Below are positions 26,500 through 35,205 of a DNA stretch of 64,000 bases, piece by piece. The DNA is from Chitinophaga lutea (lineage in GTDB: Bacteria; Bacteroidota; Bacteroidia; Chitinophagales; Chitinophagaceae): contig NZ_RPDH01000001.1 in NCBI RefSeq assembly GCF_003813775.1, positions 2,108,001-2,172,000 on the forward strand, written 5' to 3'. Under the pieces are notes generated by a model that worked only from the letters and a program-made list of their open reading frames with translations, made no database searches and was not told the DNA's origin. The stretch's first letter is position 1, and the number at the start of each line of letters is the position of its first letter. The position numbers and the translations under genes are program-made.

Positions 26500-27624
26500 A
26501 TGCAATTAGAGGATTTATACAAAAAGGCCCAGCATTTTGAATTCCTGACGGCAGAAGAGGGTGTGTACCTGTTTGAGCACGCTCCCCTGACGGAACTGAT
26601 GCAGATCGCCAACGAACTGAGGAAGCAACAGGTGCCGCACGGCAAAGTGACCTGGCAGATTGACCGGAATGTGAACACCACCAACGTGTGCACGGCCAAC
26701 TGTAAATTTTGTAATTTCTACCGCATTCCCGGCCACGCGGAAGCGTATATCACAGACATCGAGGAATACAAGCGCAAGATTGACGAAACCCTGAAATACG
26801 GGGGCGATCAACTGCTGTTGCAGGGCGGCCACCACCCGGAACTGGGCCTCAGTTTTTACACGAACCTTTTCCGCCAGCTGAAGGAACTGTATCCCACCCT
26901 CCGCCTGCACACCCTGGGCCCCCCGGAAGTGGCGCACATCACCAAACTCGAAAAAAGCACCCATATAGAAGTGCTCCGCGCGCTGCAGGAAGCGGGCATG
27001 GACAGCCTGCCCGGCGCCGGCGCGGAAATCCTCAACGACCGGGTACGCCGCCTGATCTCGAAAGGCAAATGCGGCGCCCAGGAATGGCTTGACGTGATGC
27101 GCGCCGCCCACAAACTGAACATCGCCACCTCCGGCACCATGATGTTCGGCCACGTGGAAACCGTGCTTGAGCGCTTTGAGCACCTGGTGGCCATCCGACA
27201 GGTACAAAGCGAAAAACCGGAAGGGCACTACGGCTTCACAGCCTTCATCCCCTGGACGTTCCAGGACGTGGACACCCTGCTGGCCCGTATCCGTGGCGTG
27301 CATAACATGACCACTTCGGAAGAGTACATCCGCATGATCGCCCTGAGCCGCATCATGCTCCCCAATATCAAAAACATCCAGGCCAGCTGGCTGACGGTGG
27401 GCAAGGCCGTGGCGCAACTCTGCCTCCACGCCGGCGCGAACGATTTCGGGTCCATCATGATCGAAGAAAATGTGGTAAGCGCCGCCGGCGCACCGCACCG
27501 CTTCACTTACCGGAGCATCCAGGATGCCATCCGCGAAGCAGGCTTCGAACCGCAGCTGCGCACACAGCTGTACCAGTTCAGGGAAATTCCGCAAACCATC
27601 GAAGAACAGGTGATCAACTACTGA
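26500..27624 (+). CDS. mqnC: Cyclic dehypoxanthinyl futalosine synthase
   Basis: A 374-residue radical SAM enzyme of the futalosine menaquinone pathway. It turns dehypoxanthinyl futalosine into its cyclic form. The cluster motif CTANCKFCNFYR (CX3CX2C) is followed by LLQGGHHPELGL, GAEILNDRVRR and SGTMMFGHVET, which distinguish MqnC from its paralogue MqnE. The start at 26500 is chosen on the promoter box. It stands alone, with an intrinsic terminator behind it; the other mqn genes are not in this window. Confidence 0.95.
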   Translation: MQLEDLYKKAQHFEFLTAEEGVYLFEHAPLTELMQIANELRKQQVPHGKVTWQIDRNVNTTNVCTANCKFCNFYRIPGHAEAYITDIEEYKRKIDETLKYGGDQLLLQGGHHPELGLSFYTNLFRQLKELYPTLRLHTLGPPEVAHITKLEKSTHIEVLRALQEAGMDSLPGAGAEILNDRVRRLISKGKCGAQEWLDVMRAAHKLNIATSGTMMFGHVETVLERFEHLVAIRQVQSEKPEGHYGFTAFIPWTFQDVDTLLARIRGVHNMTTSEEYIRMIALSRIMLPNIKNIQASWLTVGKAVAQLCLHAGANDFGSIMIEENVVSAAGAPHRFTYRSIQDAIREAGFEPQLRTQLYQFREIPQTIEEQVINY

Positions 27625-27645
27625 TTCACCCGGGAAAATCATACG

Positions 27646-27672
27646 AGGGCTGACCAAGGTCGGCCCTTTTTG
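27646..27672 (+). terminator. Intrinsic terminator after mqnC
   Basis: AGGGCTGACC and GGTCGGCCCT pair over ten bases (one T-G pair) around an AA loop, followed by TTTTTG. It ends the mqnC transcript. Confidence 0.93.
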
Positions 27673-28034
27673 TTGCAACCAAATCCCGGCGCCAGTAGCT
27701 ACGGCAGTATAGACGTGTTGGCACAAGACCTGAAAATTCCTATTCCTTCATCTGAATTGCAACATAATTGCAAACGAAGGTATCTACGCTTCATCTATAC
27801 AGAGGCTATGCTTCATCTACGGCGCATCCCCGGAGGGGCTTTGGAGAAGCTTACCTAAAACACTGGCTTTCAACAGCGTCAACACTTTAACAAAAAGCTT
27901 AATAAATTGGCAATTCCCGGCGCACCAGCCCTTTTCAAACCTTTAACAGTTCCCCCAAAAATATGTTAAACCCGGTCGGGCGGTGTATCTTTTGCACCCT
28001 GTTTGCCGTCTTACCTGTACAAAAACACAGCACT
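27673..28034. other. Intergenic region before DUF4136-like lipoprotein
   Basis: No convincing gene. The direct repeat GCTTCATCTA occurs at about 27788 and 27811, and the region becomes A/T-rich toward 27960, where the promoter of the gene at 28035 is expected. No array of the type seen at 12521 or 15531 is present. Confidence 0.5.
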
Positions 28035-28685
28035 ATGAAGAACAAGATGAGATATTTAACTGCGGGGGTGCTGACAGGATTAGTGCTTTTCCTGGCTGCC
28101 TGTTCCGGCACCAAAGTCACCTCTTCGTGGAAAGAGCCGGAGGTTTCCCTGCATCCCGATCAGAAAGTGATGGTGATGGCGCTGGTATCCGATAAAGAAG
28201 GCGGATTGCGCGCCAATATGGAAAAGGAAATGGTATCCGCCCTTAGGCAACGCGGCTACAACGCCGTGTCGGCTTACCAGGAATACGGCCCCGCTGCATT
28301 CAAAGGCCTGAACGAACAGAAGGCGATGAATAAAATCCGCCAGCGAGATATCGACCAGGTGATGACCATCGTGATGCTCGACAAAAGCAAGGAAAAGAAT
28401 TATGTGCCCGACAGGAGCCCGTTCTACCGCCCCTTCCCGCCGTATTACGGCAGGTTCTGGTGGTATTACAACAGCATGTACGACAGGGTGTACCAACCGG
28501 GGTATTACACCACCAACACCCGTTATTTTCTGGAAAGCAACCTGTATAACCTGAAAGACAAACAGCTGCTTTATTCCGTACAGACGGAAACCTTCGACCC
28601 TTCTTCCGCCGCCAGAATGGCCGTGGTTTACAGCCAGCAGGTGGTGAAGGATATGACCAAACAGCAGCTGATTTCAAAACGCTAG
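28035..28685 (+). CDS. Lipoprotein, DUF4136-like
   Basis: A 216-residue protein with a signal peptide and lipobox (VLFLAACSG), so it is anchored in the envelope. The mature part begins TKVTSSWKEPE, the usual opening of the DUF4136 type, and contains a Tyr/Pro-rich loop PFYRPFPPYYGRFWWYYN (low complexity). Function is not known for the family. The start at 28035 (MKNKMRY) is chosen as the signal peptide start; the longer frame from 27963 is not lipoprotein-like. A terminator follows at 28713. Confidence 0.8.
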   Translation: MKNKMRYLTAGVLTGLVLFLAACSGTKVTSSWKEPEVSLHPDQKVMVMALVSDKEGGLRANMEKEMVSALRQRGYNAVSAYQEYGPAAFKGLNEQKAMNKIRQRDIDQVMTIVMLDKSKEKNYVPDRSPFYRPFPPYYGRFWWYYNSMYDRVYQPGYYTTNTRYFLESNLYNLKDKQLLYSVQTETFDPSSAARMAVVYSQQVVKDMTKQQLISKR

Positions 28686-28712
28686 TAGTACAGTACCGTC
28701 ATAATCAAAATC

Positions 28713-28750
28713 AACAGGTAATCTGCCAAAGGGCGGGTTACCTGTTTTTG
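28713..28750 (+). terminator. Intrinsic terminator
   Basis: AACAGGTAA (28713-28721) pairs with TTACCTGTT (28738-28746), followed by TTTG. The inner bases CTGCC and GGGCG extend the stem imperfectly. It ends the lipoprotein transcript. Confidence 0.8.
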
Positions 28751-28787
28751 TTTAACGGTATTTTTCCTATGTTTACCCCGCCTCATT

Positions 28788-29330
28788 ATGCTAGAACTCC
28801 TTGTAAACGATACTACCAGCTTACGGCAGCTTCAACCGGCACACGCGCCCGCCCTGTTTCAACTGGTCAACCTTTCGCGTAAGCACCTGCGTAAATTCCT
28901 GCCCTGGGTAGACTACAATACCACCGAAGAACACTCGCTCCGTTTCATCGAACTGATGCTGCGCAAAGCGAACGAACAAACCGCCGTGGCGTTCGGCATC
29001 TGGCACAACAACGAGCTGTGCGGAGTGATTGACCTACACGATTGGGATCATGCGCTGCAAAAAGCGGAAATCGGCTACTGGCTCGCGGAAGCCTGCCAGG
29101 GCAAAGGCATCGTTACCAGCTGCTGCAAAGTCCTCATCGGGTATGCCTTTGCCGCTTTACGGCTGAACAAGGTGGAAGTGCGCTTTGTGCTGCAGAACGA
29201 CAAAAGCGCGCAGATACCCATCAAACTCGGGTTTGCCAAAGAAGGCGTGCTGCGCCAGAGCGCAAAACTGCACGGCCAGTATGTAGACATGGTGGTGATG
29301 GGTATGCTGCGGAAAGACTGGAAATATTAA
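28788..29330 (+). CDS. GNAT family N-acetyltransferase, RimL-like
   Basis: A 180-residue GNAT enzyme. The acetyl-CoA loop is AEACQGKGIVTSCCK (Q/R-x-x-G-x-G/A type), and LNKVEVRFVLQNDKSAQIPIKLGFAKEG is the usual end of the fold, with the substrate-side residues before it. RimL-like enzymes acetylate the N-terminus of ribosomal protein L12 or small amines. Specificity here is not predictable. The gene ends convergently with the isomerase-like gene at 29327; their stop codons share the tetranucleotide TTAA. Confidence 0.88.
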   Translation: MLELLVNDTTSLRQLQPAHAPALFQLVNLSRKHLRKFLPWVDYNTTEEHSLRFIELMLRKANEQTAVAFGIWHNNELCGVIDLHDWDHALQKAEIGYWLAEACQGKGIVTSCCKVLIGYAFAALRLNKVEVRFVLQNDKSAQIPIKLGFAKEGVLRQSAKLHGQYVDMVVMGMLRKDWKY

Positions 29331-30217
29331 ACGTCGCAGATCAGCACGCCCTGCTTCAGGGAAGCCAGTTTATCCTCCCGTTTCGGCACGAATTCCTGCG
29401 CTACGAACCCTTTGAAACCGGTTTCGTACACGGCTTTCATGATCGCCGGGTAATACAGCTCCTGCGTTTCGTCGATTTCATGCCTGCCCGGCACGCCACC
29501 GGTGTGATAATGGGCGATGTACTGCTGGCTGGCCTGCAGGGTGCGGATCACATCCCCCTCCATGATCTGCATATGATAGATGTCGTATAATAATTTGAAG
29601 CGCTCCGAGCCGATGGCTTTACACAATTCCACGCCCCAGGCCGTATGGTCGCACTGGTAATCGGCGTGATCTACCTTGCTGTTGAGCAGTTCCATGACGA
29701 TGGTCACTTTCTTTTTCTCCGCGTAGCTCATCAGTTTTCTGAGGCCGGCGGCGCAGTTTTCGATGCCCTGCTGGTCGTCCATGCCGCCTCGGTTGCCGGA
29801 GAAACAGATGAGGTTGGTGAAGCCGGCTTTGGCCGTTTCGTCGATGAGCTGCTCGTATACCTTGATCAGCGGTTCGTGATGTTCCTTACGGTTCCAGCCG
29901 CGGGTGATGCCCCAGTCTTTATGGTTGAGTGCCACCATGGCGCAGGTAAGGCCGTATTTTTTGGCCGTATCGAAGTCTTTGGGCCCCAGCAGGTCGATCG
30001 ACTGGATGCCGATTTGGCCGGCGGCCTTGCAGAGGTCTTCTAGCGGGATGCCATTATAGCACCACGCGCAAACGGAGTGATTGATTTTTCCTTTCAGTTT
30101 TTCGTCCACCGCCTGCTCGTGCGCGGCCACGCGGTTGGACAGGGAGGTGAAGGCGGTGCTTGCCAGTGCCATGGTTGCTACTTTTTTGATCGCATCTCTG
30201 CGGGAATGATTTGTCAT
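29327..30217 (-). CDS. Tat-exported sugar isomerase-like protein (hydroxypyruvate isomerase/AP endonuclease 2 family)
   Basis: A 296-residue protein. The N-terminus SRRDAIKKVATMALAST is a twin-arginine signal peptide, so the folded protein is exported. The mature part is a xylose-isomerase-like TIM barrel with metal ligands in VMELLNSKVDHADYQ, LLYDIYHMQ and HYHTGGVPGRHEID, close to hydroxypyruvate isomerase. Such exported members accompany sugar and polyol catabolism in Bacteroidota. No sugar operon is adjacent, so the substrate is unknown. The stop overlaps the GNAT gene's stop. Confidence 0.88.
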   Translation of the reverse strand: MTNHSRRDAIKKVATMALASTAFTSLSNRVAAHEQAVDEKLKGKINHSVCAWCYNGIPLEDLCKAAGQIGIQSIDLLGPKDFDTAKKYGLTCAMVALNHKDWGITRGWNRKEHHEPLIKVYEQLIDETAKAGFTNLICFSGNRGGMDDQQGIENCAAGLRKLMSYAEKKKVTIVMELLNSKVDHADYQCDHTAWGVELCKAIGSERFKLLYDIYHMQIMEGDVIRTLQASQQYIAHYHTGGVPGRHEIDETQELYYPAIMKAVYETGFKGFVAQEFVPKREDKLASLKQGVLICDV

Positions 30218-30451
30218 AACGTGACGGGTTTACCGGCAGTGAATTTAATCGAATTATCGGCCGGATGCAAGCCGGATGCGTGGAAGTACGCTATTTTCTT
30301 TCCCATAAAACCATGTGACGAATGCCGTTCGTATATAAATCCAATACCGGTAAGGCTTTCCGGACACCGGCCGTTTTGGGCGGCGGAATTGTCCGGCCCG
30401 GGGAGTAACATTTTGGTAGGCTATTTGATTATATGTATAAAACGTGTGCGT

Positions 30452-30772
30452 ATGGAAAGAAGAGCTACCCCCAGTTTATTACTTTGCCTGCTGATGGACC
30501 TGCTTGGTGCGGCCAGTTACGCGGTGCCGATGCTGGGTGAGGTGAGTGATGTGATCTGGGCGCCTATCTCGGCCCTCATTTTCTACAGAATGTTCGGCGG
30601 CCCCGTGGGCGCTTTCGGCAGTATTTTCAATTTCATTGAAGAATTGTTCCCCGGCCTGGACTTTATCCCCACTTTTACGATTGCCCGCCTGGTGGTGTAT
30701 CTGACACAATACTGGCAAGACAGTCCCAAAAAGCGGATGATCAACGATTTGCGAGCCGGTAAACGAGCTTGA
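30452..30772 (+). CDS. Small hypothetical membrane protein
   Basis: A 106-residue protein starting MERRATPSLLLCLLMDLL. Hydrophobic segments lie at about 10-28 and 35-60, then a positively charged end. The longer open frame from 30077 lies over the antisense strand of another gene and is not used. No family is recognised. Its last 32 bases overlap the convergent DUF3052 gene. A weak -7 type signal is not evident. Confidence 0.65.
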   Translation: MERRATPSLLLCLLMDLLGAASYAVPMLGEVSDVIWAPISALIFYRMFGGPVGAFGSIFNFIEELFPGLDFIPTFTIARLVVYLTQYWQDSPKKRMINDLRAGKRA

Positions 30773-31139
30773 GACCGGACCACACCTCATCTACCGCGCA
30801 AACTTTCACATCTACCAGCCCCAAAGCCAGGGCGGCTGCCCGGATAACGTCTTCCGTAACATCCGTTGCCACTCCCGACGATTTTTTGGGCCAGGATATC
30901 CATATCGTGCCGTTTTTCGGGATGTCGGCCATCAGCGACGGTAATGCCGCTTCGAGCACCTCCCTTTGCTGCACGAAAAAATGCACGAGGTCCGCCTTCC
31001 CTTTCACCCATTTCACATCTTCCGGCAAACCTTCCAGCAATGATTTATAGTGCGCGGGCGCATGCCTGGCGCTCAGTGTGGAACCGGGCCTGACCCCTAA
31101 TTTCCGGTACAACGGCGTGCCTGAATAACCTGCCGGCAT
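30741..31139 (-). CDS. DUF3052 family protein
   Basis: A 132-residue soluble protein of the DUF3052 type: SGTPLYRKLGVRPGSTL at the start, DLVHFFVQQREVLEAALP in the middle, then IWISWPKKSSGVATDVTED, which is the family's most conserved part, and LVDVKVCAVDEVWSGLKLV at the end. The biochemical role is not known. It overlaps the small membrane protein gene (30452-30772) by 32 bases at the 3' ends. Confidence 0.88.
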   Translation of the reverse strand: MPAGYSGTPLYRKLGVRPGSTLSARHAPAHYKSLLEGLPEDVKWVKGKADLVHFFVQQREVLEAALPSLMADIPKNGTIWISWPKKSSGVATDVTEDVIRAAALALGLVDVKVCAVDEVWSGLKLVYRLANR

Positions 31140-31466
31140 ATGTGTCGGTTTTTACCGAATGTAGCATTCTTTCAGGGATTGGCCTGCCCGGTAATTGCAG
31201 CATACCGGCTGATGCCGCGTTTCGATTTGAGGGGGTAGCGGCGGGATAGGGGGGCTTGTTAGAGCATGCTGGCGGACGGCGCACTTCCTCCAAATGGCAG
31301 TCGTTAGGCGCACTACCAGGTAACTTGTGATGGAACACCCTGCATGCTGACGAAGCGCACGCTCCCGCTCGCAGACGACCCGGAAAGCAAGACCGCCAGG
31401 TAAATCATCGCAGTTTTGCCGCGGGTGGCAATATGGCGAAATGCTTTCCGGGAAAACATCCTCTGT
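31140..31466. other. Intergenic region, no feature
   Basis: I see no gene, hairpin terminator or array here. It lies upstream of the DUF3052 gene and downstream of the outer-membrane barrel gene, so promoters and a weak terminator may be present, but none is clear. Confidence 0.4.
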
Positions 31467-34217
31467 CTACATCGCCGGAGGCGGCGGGGGCATTCCCATC
31501 CTCATGCCGGATGCTTTCCCGCCGAAACTGTTGATAAACCAGGTAAAACTCAGCATAAAGTACTGGCGTAGCACCTGGCTCTGCGAATCTTCGATATAGT
31601 TGCCGCTCACCGTACGGTTCACGCTGACGTTCTGCTTCAGCAGGTCGTACACCTGGAATCGCAGCTGGCCCTGTTTTTTGGCGAACAGCGTTTTTGAAAC
31701 AAACCCGTTCACCATCGTGTATTGCTGGTTGTAACCGGCGCTGCGCCCGGTATTGGCAATGTAATCCACATCGCCGCCGATCATGAAGCCCAACGGCAGG
31801 TTCACGTTAAAGTCGAGGTTGAGGCCGAAGTTGAAGTAATCCGTATTATTCCGTTTATCCACGCTGAAACGCGCGCGGTTGTAATTCACGCTGCCGCCAG
31901 CCGCCACGTCGAACAGCTCTTCGTGCATGTAGTTGAAAGTGGCGCCCTGGGTGATGTTCAGCGTGTTGGTGAAGTTCTCCCGGCTGTTCAGGAAACTGAT
32001 GTCCCGGTTGTAGCTCACCATGGTATTGGAGTTGACGGACGTGCGCTGCTTTTTGTTGAAGAAAAACCCGTTGACCATAAAAGCGCTGAGATTGTAGTTG
32101 CCGTTCACGTTGAGCGGTTTCGTCACCTGGCGGCCATCCGCCGTCAGCGTATTGGAATTGACGATCTGGTTCAGCACGTACAAACCGTTCAGGGCTGCAA
32201 AAAAGCTGCGCAGTTGCTCCTGGTTATAAGCATTGTAGCTGATGTTCAGGTTGTTGGAGAACGATGGTTTCAGGTCCGGGTTGCCCTCTTTGACAAACAG
32301 GGGATTGGAGTTATCCGGCACCGGCTGCAGCTGCTCCAGCGTAGGCTGTTTCGTTTGCCCGCGATACGAAGCGCGGAGGCGTTTCTTCGATGAAAAGTTG
32401 TAGTTGAAATGCGCCAGCGGCGAAACATTGACCGTGCTCTGGCGGATCTCCGTGTGTTTGCTGAGGTTTTCGCTGTTGAGGTTGTTGAACTGCACATTCA
32501 TGCCCAGCGTGTAATTATACCGCAGCTTCTGCGTCATCACGCTCAGCCCCGCCTGGTGGTTGCTATACATGTTATCGAATGAATTGGACAGGCTGTCGTC
32601 GAGCACATCGTACCCCTCGCCGGGTTTGCTGCGGTTGTAGGTACGCCGGTTGGACGAATTGAAATTGTAGGCGTACCCGTAATTCAGCTCCAGGAAGCGA
32701 TCGGTAAAAATCGGCTCGGTGTAACTCATCCGCACGCCGATGTTGTTCGATGCGTTGCGCTGCATTACTTTCTGGTCGATCGTATCGATCTTGCGTGTGG
32801 CGTTCTGTTCATAGTACGCCGTGCGCGACTGGTTAAGCGACTCGGATTCGGTGCTGCCGGCGCCGAAGGTGAGGTTCGTACTGAACGTGCGGCCTTTTTT
32901 CCGGAACTTTTTGCGGAAGAGGGCGGAGCCGTTCAGGTTCGGCGTTTGCATCGTAGACCGGGTGAGGCTGCGGCCGGTGTTGAGCGTATCGCTGTTGAGC
33001 AGGGTGGTCGTTTGATTTTCGGAGTAGGTATTGCCGGTGGTCCAGGTGAGGTTCGGCGTTACGATCAGCGAATGGAAAGAATCGATCTCATATTCGATGC
33101 GTGCATTCACCCGGTGATTGGCGGAGTTGTTGAGGCTGCCGTTGAGGTTGTTGTTGAACCGTGAGGAATCGGGGGTAAGCCTCGTTTCGCCCTCCACCCT
33201 TTTTTCATTTTCCCGCCGCGTATCGTTCATAAAATAACTGCTGCTGAGGCGCAGCCCTTTGGCGAGGTTATCGCTGTAGTTGATGCCGCCCATCCAGTTG
33301 CGGGCCACCCCTTCCGCGCCGGCGCTGTTCATCATCATCCCGCGCCCGCCGCCACCGCCACCCATGGCGGTGTTGTTCACGTTATTGCCCATGCCCACCA
33401 CTGCCAGCTGCTGCGTGTTCCGGAAGCGGTTCAGGTTGGCGTTCGCCGAAAACCGCTGGTCGGAACCATACCCCGCCGTAGCCCGGCCAAACATGCCTTT
33501 CTTACGGTCCGGTTTGATCGTCAGGTTGAGCGCCTTTTCCGTTTCGCCGTCGGCAATGCCCGTGAACTGGGCCTGGTCGCTTTTCCGGTCGATCAGCTGT
33601 ATTTTATCGATCACGTCGGCCGGCAGGTTGCGCGTCGACATTTTGGGGTCGTCGCCGAAGAACGGTTTCCCGTCCACCAGCACCCGTTTCACCGTTTCGC
33701 CATTAGCCTTGATGGTGCCGTCTTTCTCCACCTGGATGCCGGGCAGCTTTTTCAGCAGGTCTTCCACCACGGCGTTTTCCCTGACCTTGAAGGAACCGGC
33801 GTTGAATTCCACCGTATCCTCTTTAATGGTGATGGGAGGTTTTTGTTCCACCACTTCCACTTCCTGCAAATTCAGCCCTTTCCGCAGCAGCGCCAGCGTT
33901 CCCAGCGACACCAGGCCCGTTGTATCGTGTATCTGCACATTGCGGGCCAGCGGGTTGTACCCCATGTAAGTCACCATCAGCACATATTTGCCGGGCTGCA
34001 TGCCCTTGATCGTAAAAGCGCCTTTGGCATCGGCCACCACAGAAGTAACCAGCGCGGAGTCTTTTGCGGCCAGCAGCGCCACCGCCGCATTCGGGAGAGG
34101 CTCGCGGTTGACGCGGTCTGTCAGCACACCGGTGATGCGGTTGTCGCGCTGCTGTGCCCGGGCAACCGAAATAATGGCCATAAGCGCCGCCAATAAGGGT
34201 AAAAGTCGATGTTTCAT
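31467..34217 (-). CDS. Outer-membrane beta-barrel protein (OMP_b-brl_3/TonB-receptor-like) with carboxypeptidase-regulatory-like N-terminal domain
   Basis: A 916-residue protein with a signal peptide (to about 22). Residues about 28-110 form a carboxypeptidase-regulatory-like fold (ITGVLTDRVNREPLPNAAV). Residues about 125-225 are plug-like (VEDLLKKLPGIQVEKDGTIK; VKRVLVDGKPFFGDDP), and the rest is a long beta barrel ending with PPPPPAM. It resembles outer-membrane transporters without the classical TonB box, and the substrate is unknown. It is transcribed with the GLPGLI gene upstream (20 bases away), divergent from a histidine kinase. The C-terminal Met/Pro-rich tail is unusual. Confidence 0.88.
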   Translation of the reverse strand: MKHRLLPLLAALMAIISVARAQQRDNRITGVLTDRVNREPLPNAAVALLAAKDSALVTSVVADAKGAFTIKGMQPGKYVLMVTYMGYNPLARNVQIHDTTGLVSLGTLALLRKGLNLQEVEVVEQKPPITIKEDTVEFNAGSFKVRENAVVEDLLKKLPGIQVEKDGTIKANGETVKRVLVDGKPFFGDDPKMSTRNLPADVIDKIQLIDRKSDQAQFTGIADGETEKALNLTIKPDRKKGMFGRATAGYGSDQRFSANANLNRFRNTQQLAVVGMGNNVNNTAMGGGGGGRGMMMNSAGAEGVARNWMGGINYSDNLAKGLRLSSSYFMNDTRRENEKRVEGETRLTPDSSRFNNNLNGSLNNSANHRVNARIEYEIDSFHSLIVTPNLTWTTGNTYSENQTTTLLNSDTLNTGRSLTRSTMQTPNLNGSALFRKKFRKKGRTFSTNLTFGAGSTESESLNQSRTAYYEQNATRKIDTIDQKVMQRNASNNIGVRMSYTEPIFTDRFLELNYGYAYNFNSSNRRTYNRSKPGEGYDVLDDSLSNSFDNMYSNHQAGLSVMTQKLRYNYTLGMNVQFNNLNSENLSKHTEIRQSTVNVSPLAHFNYNFSSKKRLRASYRGQTKQPTLEQLQPVPDNSNPLFVKEGNPDLKPSFSNNLNISYNAYNQEQLRSFFAALNGLYVLNQIVNSNTLTADGRQVTKPLNVNGNYNLSAFMVNGFFFNKKQRTSVNSNTMVSYNRDISFLNSRENFTNTLNITQGATFNYMHEELFDVAAGGSVNYNRARFSVDKRNNTDYFNFGLNLDFNVNLPLGFMIGGDVDYIANTGRSAGYNQQYTMVNGFVSKTLFAKKQGQLRFQVYDLLKQNVSVNRTVSGNYIEDSQSQVLRQYFMLSFTWFINSFGGKASGMRMGMPPPPPAM

Positions 34218-34237
34218 AAGGGTGTCTGTGTCTTAAA

Positions 34238-35080
34238 CTACCGGAGTTTCTCTAACTGATCGTTGTGGAATTTTTCGATGATCTGGCGCCGTTTCTCTTT
34301 CAGCTCTTCGGGCGTTACTTTCTGCGCATTGGCCGGAGGGCTTACCTCTGCTTCGGATACGGGCTTCAGGGTCACTTTTTTGGCTATGAAGGAACGTTTG
34401 CTGCTTTCAATGGCTAACACCACGCCCTTTTCGGGCAATACGCCGTTCACGGGGGAAAACAGCACGGGAATGTCTTCCGTATACCATACCACGAAGTTTT
34501 CTTCCCCCACCTTCACCGTTGCCCGTTTGCAGTTGTACCCGGCAATGTTTTTGGTTTTCCCGGAGGTTTTGAATGCGGCGGGCTGTTTGTAGTCTTCTTC
34601 CGTGTACCAGGCGCCCGTCACCACGCTGTCGGCTTTCTCTTCCGTAACGGATATATACTTCCTGTTTGCCAGATCAATATACGTGGTGTTACTGACAGGG
34701 GGGCGCAGTGCGGCAGATCGCATGCCGGGCCCCGCTCCGCTGACCGTTACCGAAGGAGCGCCACCAACGGCCACTGCGGATTGAACCGCGCCGCCACCGG
34801 GGCCGGGGCCGGCCGACATCATGATGCGGTTAGACATGCCCTCGGTTTCAATCCGGGCCCGGCCGCCTGAAAAAGTCAGTGTCTGTTTCGTGGTGATGAT
34901 GTCCGGCAGGTCGGGCATCGGCGCATCGGCTGGGGCGGGGCTGCCACCGGGCCCGTAGGCTACAATCCTGAACGAACCGGCCTCCACGCGGGCCGTCATT
35001 TCGTATTCGATCACGCCGGACGTTTGCTGCGCCGCGGCCGGCAATGCGCCCGCAAGCAGGGCATACAACAGTATTTTCAT
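34238..35080 (-). CDS. GLPGLI family protein
   Basis: A 280-residue exported protein with a signal peptide (MKILLYALLAGALPAAAQQ). The family signature region is represented by KNIAGYNCKRATVKVG, VWYTEDIPV and FSPVNGVLPEKGVVLAIE, where the GLPG-like turn is replaced by VNGVLP. A Gly/Pro/Ala-rich insertion occurs at about 55-130. GLPGLI proteins are Bacteroidota-specific and usually lie beside outer-membrane barrels, as here (20 bases before the OMP gene); their role is unknown. The start at 35080 is the signal peptide start. Confidence 0.88.
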   Translation of the reverse strand: MKILLYALLAGALPAAAQQTSGVIEYEMTARVEAGSFRIVAYGPGGSPAPADAPMPDLPDIITTKQTLTFSGGRARIETEGMSNRIMMSAGPGPGGGAVQSAVAVGGAPSVTVSGAGPGMRSAALRPPVSNTTYIDLANRKYISVTEEKADSVVTGAWYTEEDYKQPAAFKTSGKTKNIAGYNCKRATVKVGEENFVVWYTEDIPVLFSPVNGVLPEKGVVLAIESSKRSFIAKKVTLKPVSEAEVSPPANAQKVTPEELKEKRRQIIEKFHNDQLEKLR

Positions 35081-35205
35081 GACTTTCGGTTTTAGGCGAT
35101 AAAATTGCGGCTTCTCGCCCGGCACGATGGTTAACCAGTACTATTTAGTGTTAATTAATGTTAAGCCCCGTTTGCAGTTGCCGGGGATTGGATAGTTTTA
35201 CAACC

